64,000 nt of DNA. Source: Eukaryota sp. TZLM1-RC. Its lineage: Eukaryota; Metamonada: BaSk clade. The DNA is taken from contig JAUPSS010000007.1 of the NCBI GenBank assembly GCA_040285825.1, forward strand, positions 2,764,689 through 2,828,688. The letters run 5' to 3'. Of this stretch, positions 29,400 to 38,870 are shown piece by piece. Numbering within the stretch: position 1 is the first letter of the stretch; every line of letters starts with the position of its first letter. The translations under genes and the position numbers were made by a program. The notes below the pieces were generated by a model. That model did no database searches. It was not told where the DNA came from and was given only the letters and a program-made list of their open reading frames with translations.

Positions 29400-31133
29400 T
29401 TAGGGAATCTTTCCATGTTGTGTTTTCTGTGTGGGAATGTGTTGTAGTTGTAGGGGTATGGTTTCAAAACAGTGTAAATAGTGACGGGAACGTTTATTAT
29501 ATGATGAAGAGCCCTTGCCTCTGCCGCGAGTGCCTCTTCGGCTACGGAAACCAGAACCTCTAGAACCTCTGCCTCGAGCTTTGTGTTGAGCTTGTTGCTC
29601 TCTCCACTTTTTGCTTCTTTGGCAGTCCTCACTAGGGCACCTTTCAGTCGGATGACCCATTTGTTTACAGAAATTGCATTGGACGTTGACATCAGACTGA
29701 GTGGAAGACGGTTGAGTAGAGCTTCCTTCTCGTCGTTGTTGTTTTGGGCGCCTGCCAGAGCTGGAACCTCTTGTTTTGGGGATAGCAGGGGGAGAAGGTA
29801 CCGTCTGTCTGCGACGGTTCTCAGTCTGGAACGAGATTCTATTTTGATACAAGAAGTCCACGTGATTGATCTGCTCCTTAAAAGATCTAGCATTACAAAA
29901 GTTTTCGTACTCTATTTGGAGAACACTGAAAAATTCACCTAGGGTGTGGCCATCTGAGTAGTAATGGGAGGGGTTGGACCAGATCCTGAGGAGTCTGTCC
30001 CTGATGATGGTAATACCGATGCTTTCAATGACGTGAGAAGCAATTTCCCATTCGGGGAGTCGGTCTACGGGGTTTCCGTGGATGGTGATGTTTCTCATTT
30101 GATGAGTCAGGCCACGAACGTCTTGGATAGCGGTGGAACGCGTTAAGACTCTGCCTATGTTAAGCATGAAGTCTATCCATCTGTTACCATAATCTCTCTC
30201 AGACCAATCCATGTTAACTGCATGTAGAGCGTCCAGAGCTTGATCCAGTCTACTGAATTGGGTTCTCCTTAGGATCTGTTCCCAAATGTTGCGTTCATCT
30301 CTGCTGGTTGGGACCATCGCAGAGGAAATTGAAAGGCCAGTGCCTTGATACCTTAAAGCGTTGAGAGCTTCAGGTGTAACGCATTCAGCTAAACCTCTGG
30401 GACTGATGCGCATGGCGGATCGGAAGAGATCCCATTCGTGAACTGGTTCGCTGTCGAACCGTTGGTCAGATGCCAATTCTGCTGATCTGGCTAGTTCGAG
30501 TTCTTCGCGAAGTCTGGCAACTTCGCTGGCCAAAGCAACTTGAGCAGGGTCTTCGATATTACCTCGAGCCTCATCGACTATTCTGTCGGTGCGACTCCAG
30601 AGAATGAATTTGTTAACAAACTTTAGGAGTTTATCAACATCTCTTAAGTCAGAAGCATCGAGAGTTGGACGTTTGGGACGGTCCCTACGTCTATTATCCC
30701 TGTCTCTTGATCCCACCATGGAAGATAGGAGAAGGTTGCTGTCGTAAGTACCCGAAAATGTAGAACGAGAAGAACTTACTGTGGATGGTGTTGGTTGAAC
30801 CGGGGGCTGAGAACTTGTAGAACTAGTGGAAAGGAGTGTGGGTGGAACCACTGATTGTTCCATTGGCTGTGCAGGTACTGGAGTGTGTTCCATGGGTGTT
30901 AACACAGTTGGAATAGAGTCAGGAGTTGGAGACTCATCACTGACTTCCACTACAACGTCCTCTTCAGTTTGTTCCATGGGAGGATTATGCGAGGGTTGTG
31001 TGGGGGGTTCTGTAGAAGTTTCCATAGGTTGTTCAACGGAGGATGGAACTTCGTTTTGGTGAGGTTCAGGGGAAGGTTCAGTTTCTTCAATCTGGGCAGG
31101 AACCTGATATGAAGAGATCGCTGGTTGTACCAA
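29400..31133 (-). CDS. Ty3/gypsy gag ORF 2 with CCHC zinc knuckle
   Basis: 577 residues. A Pro/Thr-rich start, a helical capsid-like middle (DVDKLLKFVNKFILWSRTDR; RNIWEQILRRTQFSRLDQAL) and a CCHC knuckle (QCNFCKQMGHPTERC) near residue 490, then Arg/Gly-rich sequence suited to RNA binding. The frame changes before protease; a -1 shift would join them. Confidence 0.8.
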   Translation of the reverse strand: MVQPAISSYQVPAQIEETEPSPEPHQNEVPSSVEQPMETSTEPPTQPSHNPPMEQTEEDVVVEVSDESPTPDSIPTVLTPMEHTPVPAQPMEQSVVPPTLLSTSSTSSQPPVQPTPSTVSSSRSTFSGTYDSNLLLSSMVGSRDRDNRRRDRPKRPTLDASDLRDVDKLLKFVNKFILWSRTDRIVDEARGNIEDPAQVALASEVARLREELELARSAELASDQRFDSEPVHEWDLFRSAMRISPRGLAECVTPEALNALRYQGTGLSISSAMVPTSRDERNIWEQILRRTQFSRLDQALDALHAVNMDWSERDYGNRWIDFMLNIGRVLTRSTAIQDVRGLTHQMRNITIHGNPVDRLPEWEIASHVIESIGITIIRDRLLRIWSNPSHYYSDGHTLGEFFSVLQIEYENFCNARSFKEQINHVDFLYQNRISFQTENRRRQTVPSPPAIPKTRGSSSGRRPKQQRREGSSTQPSSTQSDVNVQCNFCKQMGHPTERCPSEDCQRSKKWREQQAQHKARGRGSRGSGFRSRRGTRGRGKGSSSYNKRSRHYLHCFETIPLQLQHIPTQKTQHGKIP

Positions 31134-32808
31134 GCGATGTCTTTTCTATGCGACCTTCTACCATGACCCATTTCAACATCCTGGATTCTATGCATCCAGG
31201 GAAAACTGTGACAAGCTGGAGAGCTCTTTGAAGATTGCCTGATCTTCTGTGGTCAGGCCCACAATATGAAGCTATATGGTCAGGACGTCTGTCGTAAAGA
31301 AAGAGTCTTTCACCATATGTGGTTTCAGTAAACCACCACCCTGTTCTATAATCTCTGTCGATGAGGATATCGAGAGATGCGTTGTACCCAGGGCTGAACC
31401 TAGGGTATGGGCAAGGGTTGTGAACATTTATGAAGAGGTTGTCTTCATCTCCAGCGAAGCGTCTGAATACTCCTTCTCGAGTAGTTCTCATGAACCTAAC
31501 TCCGGGTCTTGGTTCATAAGTTGGTTCAGGGTCATTCCTGGAGGTTTCTGGGGTGATCCTTTCATCGGAAAGAAATGGACCAATTCTGGGAGAGATCCAT
31601 AATCCTAAGTCGTTCTCGACTTTTGGACCGTAGAAAGGAGGCCGTTTGTTGCTCATCTCCGTGGGAGGGATGGCTTCTGGATCCCCTGGAATGACTCGTG
31701 TGTCCCTATATCTAGCATAAGGGTTGTGCTGACGGGAAGCACCATGATTGACACTTGAGCTAGCGTAGGAGCTAGTTTGAGAAGGGGTAAGTTGAGCAGG
31801 TGTAGAGGATGTTCCTCTTCTAGCTTCAATCTCTCTGTCCAATCTTTTTCTGTGTTCCCAGTTTCGTTCTTCTTGGAGAAAACGCTCTATATATTCTTTA
31901 GAGACCTCACCAGGAATTTTGTCAATTTCAGAAGAAGGTGCCGTGGGAGGGACCTGATGTTGAGGTAGAGGGGAGAATTCCTTGGGAGGTTCCTCGTACT
32001 CAACCAAATCTGAAAAGATTTGTTCGTACCTTTTCCTTTGCTCTTCGGAAAGATACGAAGGAAGGTTCGAAAAGCTAGGAATGGAATCACTAGCCTGATG
32101 AGGGGAAACAGATAGATTATTAACTCCACTAACTGTTGAAGTCAGAGGAGATCCTGAAGCTGGAACAGCAGGATTTTGAATGTTCCTCCTAACAGTTGGG
32201 ACTGGAGGGAGGAGCTGTTGAGAATGAGAGGGTGGAACCTCAGAACTAGATGAAAGGGATGAAGATGGTACTTCAATGGCCTTTGTAGAGGAGGAAGAGG
32301 GTTGATCTTCTAATCCTTCCTTTGACGCGAGAGAAGGTTGAACAGTCTCTCTGTTCTGAGTAGAAGGTGAAGGTGGTACTTCAGAACTTCTTTCAGGGAG
32401 GGGAGAAGGTGGGACTTCAGACGCCCTTAAATGTGAAGGAGGAAGAGGAGCAACGGAATCCTCAACATCTTCATCGTCGTAGGAGACTAATGAAGGGCTT
32501 CTTCCTTCCGAAGGAATAGAATCCTTGGGAGGGTTGTCTCCTTCTACAGGAACGGAATCCCGAGGAGAGGAACTTCCTTCCATGGGAACGGAATCCTCAG
32601 GAAGGGAACTATCTTCCTTTGGGGTAGAACCCTCGGGAAGAGTTGCTTCAGGAAGCGCAGAAGCTTCAACCGAAGAAGGAGGCACGGAAGCAGAGTCTGT
32701 GGTTAGTGGTGAGGAAGAGGGACCAGTCTCTTCCTCAAGGATCCTACGCTGAGCCGGGGACGACCCAATACGTATTGATGGTCTATGGCTAGGGTTATCG
32801 TGTGACAT
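31087..32808 (-). CDS. Ty3/gypsy gag-like ORF 1, Pro/Ser/Glu-rich
   Basis: 573 residues starting inside the 5' LTR and reading through the presumed primer-binding site. Residues 10-330 are low complexity with repeats of the type LPEDSVPMEGSSSP; the C-terminal 200 residues are more globular (GDEDNLFINVHNPCPYPRFS, YRTGWWFTETTYGERLF). It overlaps the next ORF by 47 nt in another frame. It has no similarity to classical capsid that I can see, and could be an N-terminal gag extension. Confidence 0.6.
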   Translation of the reverse strand: MSHDNPSHRPSIRIGSSPAQRRILEEETGPSSSPLTTDSASVPPSSVEASALPEATLPEGSTPKEDSSLPEDSVPMEGSSSPRDSVPVEGDNPPKDSIPSEGRSPSLVSYDDEDVEDSVAPLPPSHLRASEVPPSPLPERSSEVPPSPSTQNRETVQPSLASKEGLEDQPSSSSTKAIEVPSSSLSSSSEVPPSHSQQLLPPVPTVRRNIQNPAVPASGSPLTSTVSGVNNLSVSPHQASDSIPSFSNLPSYLSEEQRKRYEQIFSDLVEYEEPPKEFSPLPQHQVPPTAPSSEIDKIPGEVSKEYIERFLQEERNWEHRKRLDREIEARRGTSSTPAQLTPSQTSSYASSSVNHGASRQHNPYARYRDTRVIPGDPEAIPPTEMSNKRPPFYGPKVENDLGLWISPRIGPFLSDERITPETSRNDPEPTYEPRPGVRFMRTTREGVFRRFAGDEDNLFINVHNPCPYPRFSPGYNASLDILIDRDYRTGWWFTETTYGERLFLYDRRPDHIASYCGPDHRRSGNLQRALQLVTVFPGCIESRMLKWVMVEGRIEKTSLGTTSDLFISGSCPD

Positions 32809-32926
32809 AGCTTGTGTAAATGTAAAGTAATTTATTACGAAGAGGAATTGTATTCACTCTTCTTAAGCTAACAGGCGGAATACTAATAACTAAACTATTA
32901 ACTATAAATACTATTCAAGACTAACA
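32776..32926 (-). repeat. 5' LTR of the Ty3/gypsy element
   Basis: Identical to 25522-25672 by eye. The ATG of the first gag ORF (32808) lies inside it. Just inside the LTR on the minus strand is ATACGTATTGGGTCGTCCCC, a possible primer-binding site starting at TGGG. Confidence 0.93.
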
Positions 32927-32930
32927 AAGA

Positions 32931-33793
32931 TCTTCACTCATTGTTATTGGAAAAGGGTGTTTGTGAAAACAAGTCATCAGATTCTTCACTTTTTGTAACC
33001 ATTGTACCACGAAGATTTGGATTGTGTGCCACTAGTGAAGCATTTGTAACAAAAATGAGATTATATTTGAATATCCCCATTAATCAATTATTATCAAAAG
33101 AAAAATGTATTTGTTCGAATTCACCTCAACTCACTTTGCACCATGCTCTGAATTGCTCTAAATTGATAACTTATCGTTATTCATTACACGATGCTGTTAG
33201 AGACACTGTTTTCAATATGGCACAAACTGCAAGAAAATCGTGTATCAAAGAGCCCCTGCTGAAAGAAACACTTTCTCTGAATAATTTTGGTTCTGATGAT
33301 AGAGGTGATGTATACTTTGATTGGATTGATAATTCTGAAGCTATTGTTGACTTTGTCTCATGTAATGTTGCAAATGATATGTTGGTTCACAGAAGAAAAC
33401 TTAATCCTGTGGCTGCTCTGGATTTTAAAGCAAAAAGAGAAACACAGAAAATATGATAAATATATTGAAGAGGCTAATGTCAATAGAAATACACAGCTGG
33501 TTTTTATTGCTTTCCCATTTTCGATAAATGGAAGATTATCAGTTGAAGCAGAAACTGTTTTGAATGACTTCCAAAAAATGGTGAAAGAAAAAACAATGAA
33601 AAGATTTGATATTTTTTTATGGCGTTCACGGATTCAATTTGCATAATTAATAGATCACCACGGTTTTTCAATCGAATAAGAGAAGCTTTAGCTAGACAGC
33701 AAGCAGATCAAGATTTTGTAGAGGAAATCTTGGTTCAATGATAGTCGTCCCATTAGTTATGAGTTAATTTAATTAAGTGTGCAAATACAATAA
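32931..33793 (+). mobile_element. RLE non-LTR retrotransposon family A, right part
   Basis: Continues from 25521. Zinc-knuckle KCICSNSPQLTLHHALNCSK with YRYSLHDAVRD, then the restriction-like endonuclease core DRGDVYFDWIDNSEAIVDFV, then (after a 1-nt frame change near 33435) FPFSINGRLS, FLWRSRIQFA and the C-terminal ALARQQADQDFVEEILVQ-stop. The 3' tail ends GTGCAAATACAATAAA. This is the longest family A copy in the window. Confidence 0.85.
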
Positions 33794-33794
33794 A

Positions 33795-34490
33795 CAAATT
33801 GAGAAAAATGTGGATCAAAAATCTCTCCTAATCATCTATTCAATTGTAAACATTTTATTACTTTCCGATCAAAAGTTTGTGATGCAGTAAGAGATCAACT
33901 CTATTGCATGTCAAAATCACATAGAAGTGTTTCCTATTTAGCACCATTACACTCTCGTTTGGTTGATGAAGATACTATTCTTTTGGTCGAAATAGGGTGA
34001 TTTAATGCTTGAAGGTCTTGAAGGCACTACTATTGTTACGGATGTGAGATCCACAGATGTGTGTAATGATTCTTTTAAACCAATGGCTCAATACAAATAT
34101 AGGGACCCCTTAACTGTTTCCGAAAAAGCCAAAATTGACAAATACAAAGCAAAATTGTTATCCTTGAATGCAGAACCGCATCCTCTGTCCATTTGCAGTT
34201 TTCCTTCATGGCACGCTGGGACCTCTTGCTTTGTCTTTTCAGGATGATTTTGTTGAAATTGTGAAACAACGTACTGGAAGAGTTTTTGACAAGAGTTTTT
34301 GGCAAAACAGATTTGTATTTTCAATTTTCAAAGGTGTTGTTCCCTTATTATCTTCAGCTTTGTTATCTCTTGGACGCGTTTATGAAAGAAAAACCTTCAG
34401 TCAATTCTTCTTGGCTGATTTGGATTATGAAGACATGGAATTTTAACCTTGTCGTATAGTTTGCTTTTTTATTGAAATAAATAATAAATA
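33795..34490 (+). mobile_element. RLE non-LTR 3' fragment, family B/D
   Basis: A zinc-knuckle-like stretch (CKHFITFRSKVCDAVRDQLY) is followed by RGDLMLEGLEGTTIVTDV, RDPLTVSEKAKIDKYKA, HGTLGPLALSFQDDFVEI and FWQNRFVFSIFKGV, ending LADLDYEDMEF-stop at 34446. Frames shift at least twice. It follows family A immediately. Confidence 0.75.
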
Positions 34491-34985
34491 AATCACATCT
34501 GTGATAATAATAGTACCTTCAAGAACTTCAAGCATTAAATAACCTCTATTACGACCAAAAAATTCAAAATATCTTCATCAACCAAACGAGAGAGTATTGG
34601 TTCTGAATAGAAGACAATTCTGTGTGACTTTGACATACGATAGAGTTGATCCCTAACTGCATCATCAACATTTGATCGGAAAAAATAAAGTGTTTACAAT
34701 TAAAAAAGCTGATTTGGAGAAATTCTTGATTCACATTTACAAATCAAATTATGAGGCACATCATCAGCCCAAAGAAACCCGAAAGTCGCACTGTACAAAG
34801 AAATGTGGTATGATCTAAAAGAAGACCATGAATTTGAGGAATCTGAGTAATTAAACACGAAGAGGAACTGTTTTCAGTGTCTAACAAAAAATTTGCGAAA
34901 AAAGGATGATCTTTTTTGGCTGAGCCAAGACGAATACTAAAATCCAAGCCTTCGAAAATTATTGATATTTTTTGTTGCAGTTAGT
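34485..34985 (-). mobile_element. RLE non-LTR fragment, family B/D, inverted
   Basis: The minus strand encodes RLGSAKKDHPFFANFLLDTE and LCTVRLSGFFGLMMCLI, then knuckle and endonuclease remnants related to 52000-52464. It is placed 3'-to-3' against the preceding copy. Confidence 0.65.
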
Positions 34986-35688
34986 TAACACAATACCTCA
35001 AATTTACTAGTGTTCTAGGTGGTATTTCTTATACATTATCGTAAAGCATTTGTAAAACAACATTTTGGTTCTAACAGATTTGGCAAATTCAAGTAATATC
35101 AATCAGTAACTTGTGTTGTTTATAATTTGACCATTTCTTTTCCCCCTGGGTTTAATATTGAAGAATGATACTATGAATGTAATCTGATTTGATGTCAAAG
35201 ATTACTCAACAGAGATTAAGTAATAAATTGGTTGGCTGTTCAGCTTAAATATTATGGATTCAGCTTAAAGTAAAAACAAACTCTACGTTTTGTATAACTT
35301 GTGGTATTGTGGCTACCATAATCAATAGAACGGTTGCCCAATTCTGACATAGAATAGGACAATGATACAATGGTACAATTAGCTGTCAACACTGTTGTTG
35401 TTGCTGACTTCTATGCTAAATTCCAGACTTTTTCGGTTCTTATTTTCCCCATATTTCAAGCTAAATTGTTTCCCATCACTGCTGAGTCAGTCAATAGGTT
35501 AGTAGTAATGACAATTTCCCCAATAATGATGTCACCTTGAATCAATTACACTGAATGTCCGTTACGAAATAAAAACCCTCTCGTTTGATCTTCATTGCTC
35601 AAGAAATAATAGAATTCTTATGGGTCACAAATCATCTTCATCTTGTTAACCTTGTTATTGATCCACTCATTCAACACCATTCTTGAAA
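34986..35688. other. Intergenic, promoter of AP-3 beta
   Basis: No gene seen. A TCATT motif at 35667-35671 lies 18 bp before the AP-3 beta ATG. Confidence 0.4.
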
Positions 35689-38077
35689 ATGGCCAACCTC
35701 TTTGATGATGTTGCTAAATCTGATATCACTGCTAATATCTCTCTCCTACAAAAAGCTTCTGTCAAGGACAAAATAGATGGGATGCGCCGTCTTTTATCGG
35801 TATAGTTTCCTTCTTTACTCATCCAAGATGATGTCCAAAGGCAAAGATTGTAATGAAGCCTTTGTAGAAGTAGTTAAAAATGTTCACATCGATAACATAC
35901 TCCTTTCGCGCCTCATCAGCTGCTTTGTTATCCACCATGCACACAACCACCCCACGGAAACCCTCCTAGCTGTGTCTACTCATGTACGTGCTCTCTCTGA
36001 CCCCAACCCGGATATCCGTGTCCAAGCGCTGAAGGCTCTCTCCTCACTCAAAACAGAAGTCGTCCTCCAAGACATCCTCACTTCCTCAGAGACTGGGGCA
36101 ACTGATGCTAACCCCATGGTCCGCAAGACTGCCATCTACGCTCTCGTCAAGGCTGCTTACCTCTCCGAACAATGTAAGGAAGGAGCTTTGGAAGTTATTC
36201 ATGGTTGTCTCGCTGATTCTAGTGTCACCGTGATTGCAGCTGCCCTAAGTGCAATTATAGACTTGGAACTTGACTATATTGATTTCAGCCAATTAAAAGA
36301 ACTGATTCACCCTCATTACAGAAAGATTTGCCACTTGCTCTCTGATTTTGATCAATTTCTACTTCCAAAAATCTTGGACTTTATGACCAGATACGTCAGA
36401 TCTGAATTTAACCTGGATGATGTCAATCACGACATTAATGATGACGATTCCGACTCTGATATTGATCTCACAAAACCAGCAGCTGATTCCATTTCTTGTT
36501 TGAATTTTGATCATCGTTTGTTTTTAGAATCACTTAAACCATTACTACATCACCAGAACCCATCAGTTTTCGTCTCAGTTTGTCTAACAATATTTCACAC
36601 TGCTCCCTTTTCTTGTGGAATCTTCAAGACTATGATCTCTTCTCTTGTCAAATTTATTCGTTATAGGAGAACTCCTGAACTTGAATTTTTCATACTGAGC
36701 TCTATTTTGCCAATCGTGAGCTCCTTTCCTTCTGATTTTGAACCAGTTTTGAAATTTTTCTTTATTTCTCCCGCTGATCCAATGTATATTCGCAAATTAA
36801 AACTAAAAATGCTAACTTTTCTACTCACCAGCGATAACTCCCACGTTATACTTCCTGAAGTCAACAATTATTGCCACTCACCAAACACGTGCCTGGCTGA
36901 AAAAGCTATTGATTCCCTCTCAATCATGGCTGTGAACTCTGTCAATCAAAATAATTGTTTCGTTGCAGTTGAGGCGCTCAAGACATTAATCAAATTGATT
37001 GGTCCCGTTGATTCTTCAAGACCAGAACAATCAAATTTGATTGACAAATCTGTTATGGCTGTCTCTGAACTTTTATCGCTCTTAATAACCACCTCTGAGC
37101 TATCTTCTGCTAATTTAGTTGACGTGTTGGCATCTATCCTTCGAAGATATGAAGTTCTGTCTTCAACAGCTTGCAGAGCCTCTGTCGTTCATCTATTCCG
37201 CCAATACGGTTATCTCGTCCCTAATTTTGCGCGGGAAATGCTTAGAATTGCGGCAAAAGGATTTAAAGAAGAAGAAGCCGAAGCCAAATTTGCCATTCTT
37301 TCTATGGCCTCTGTGATGAAGGTTAAACATGCAAATGATGACGTGATTACTGCACTTTTTGATTATATTATCAAATGTGCTAGTTATGACAGTGAATACC
37401 CCATTCGGGCAAGGTGCAGAATGATTAGTAGGCTTGTGACAGAACAATCAGAATTGATTGAACAGGTCAAGAATGAAATGCAAATCCTTGAAAAGTCAGT
37501 TGATGATGAAGTCGAGGAGGGTCAGAATGATGATGACGTGACAGAGGATCAAAATGATGAAGAAGTCAAGAAAGGTCTTGATGAATTAAACAAGGGAAAA
37601 ATCGACATTGTTAATTCTTTCATTGATGTTTTAAATACTTCCCTTGAAAGTTGGTCAGAGAGCCAAGCCAACACCAGCTCTATCATCAGGACTTCTCTAC
37701 CAGATTACCTTCCAGGGTCGCTTTCCTTTATTCTCAACTCTCCTCTACCAGGTCATATCTCTCTTCCTTTTTGGACTGATGAAGTAATTGATCATGGGTT
37801 ACGTAACGTTGAAGTAGAAGAAAGTAGTGAAGAGTATGTCACAGATAGTGAAGATGGTGACGAAGAGCAGGTTGAGTCAGCAGAAGGTGTTGAGTATGTA
37901 GAAGAATCTGAATCTAGTGAAGATGAAGATGATTTTTGGAATTTTGATAGGAAGAAGGGAAATAAAACAGATGATTTGGAGGTGGTGAAATCTAGTTTCA
38001 GTGCTGTTGCTCTTGAAGTAGAAGAATCTGACGGTTACGACTACGAGAGTTATACCGAAGTTTCTGATGAAGATTAG
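35689..38077 (+). CDS. AP-3 complex beta subunit (28-nt intron)
   Basis: Join 35689-35799 and 35828-38077, about 786 residues. Exon 1 encodes MANLFDDVAKSDITANISLL to MRRLLS; the intron (35800-35827, GTATAG...CATCCAAG) is phase 0, and exon 2 resumes MMSKGKDCNEAFVEVVKNV, the conserved adaptin block. HEAT-like repeats follow to about residue 600 (NPDIRVQALKALSSL; DANPMVRKTAIYALVKA). An acidic Ser/Glu hinge (EEVEESSEEYVTDSEDGDEE) is typical of AP-3 beta rather than beta-1/2. No ear domain is seen. AP-3 sorts cargo from endosomes to lysosome-like compartments. The upstream ATG at 35777 is only intron read-through. Confidence 0.85.
35800..35827 (+). other. Spliceosomal intron, 28 nt (AP-3 beta)
   Basis: GTATAG at the 5' side, TTTACTCATCCAAG at the 3' side. 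Removing it joins two conserved adaptin blocks in frame and deletes an in-frame TAG. Confidence 0.85.
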
Positions 38078-38163
38078 TTTAGGTAATTTATTTGTAATTA
38101 AATATAAATTTGGTTGTATTCGTTTTTTTTTCATTTAAGTATTTGTCCAGTATTTGGTATTAT

Positions 38164-38616
38164 GTGAAGGAGGTTTTACCAACTTGAAGAGACACTTCTT
38201 TCAACAATAATCAGTCTTCAAAACATGTTTATTTCATATCAGAAATAGGCCGCCTTTCCAACTTCTTCATCATTCTCAACAGGTAACAATGGTATACAAT
38301 CATCATTATTTAATCAAATATTAGCTTTTTTCCTTAATAGAATTGATGAACATCTCATCTTTCAGGGTGAAGGAGGTTTCCAAAATTGAAGAGACACTTC
38401 TTTCAACAATAACCAAAAGCAAAGCTTCAAAACAAAATTACTCCATTTCAGAAACAGGCAGCTTTTCCAACTTTTTTATCACACTCAACAGGTAAAAATG
38501 GTAAATCATCATAAACAAATAACAAAATAGTTTTCATTTTTCTTAATAGAAATGATGAATATTTGTTGTCTCAAATGCAATGTAATATCCTGATGCTGAA
38601 CATTTCGCCTTTCAGG
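38164..38616 (+). repeat. Diverged tandem repeat of about 200 bp, two copies
   Basis: Copy 1 (38164-38366) and copy 2 (38367 to about 38616) both begin GTGAAGGAGGTTT and share AAGAGACACTTCTTTCAACA, TTTCAGAAA-AGG and CTCAACAGGTAA-AATGGTA, ending in TTTCAGG. Non-coding. It lies between AP-3 beta and the MAP2K. Confidence 0.75.
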
Positions 38617-38870
38617 TTCGAAGCTTAATTTATTTCAAATTTTAAAATCAATAAAATCGTTGAGATAGGCTCAATTGAAGGGAGGGGGTCCACTATTATT
38701 AATCAATCAAGGGCTGCTAATTGGAGTTATAGAGTATTTGAAGTGAGATGAGGCAGTTATAACCCACAGTAACCATTATAACCTCAGAGGGAGTGCAGGA
38801 TGTGGTATTCCCACATCTGGGTTGAATTGAAGTTTATAAACCCCAATTAAAACATCAATTATCTTCATTG

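Larger units (their letters stand above)
25522..32926 (-). mobile_element. Ty3/gypsy LTR retrotransposon with chromodomain-like end
   Basis: 7405 bp bounded by identical 151-bp LTRs and the 4-bp target duplication AAGA (25518-25521, 32927-32930). Domain order on the minus strand is gag, zinc knuckle, protease, RT, RNase H, integrase, GPY/F and chromodomain-like, i.e. Ty3/gypsy order. Identical LTRs mean a recent insertion. A purine tract (AAAGAGAGGAAAAGGCAG) lies just inside the 3' LTR. ORFs are broken at several points, and one in-frame TGA lies between the GPY/F and chromodomain segments. Confidence 0.93.

Noticed and set aside
29583-32752. Plus-strand ORFs antisense to the LTR element
   Set aside because: Mirror frames of the low-complexity gag region.
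35777-35830. Upstream ATG giving an AP-3 beta start of MGCAVFYRYSFLLYSS
   Set aside because: It reads through the 28-nt intron. The conserved adaptin N-terminus is in exon 1 from 35689.
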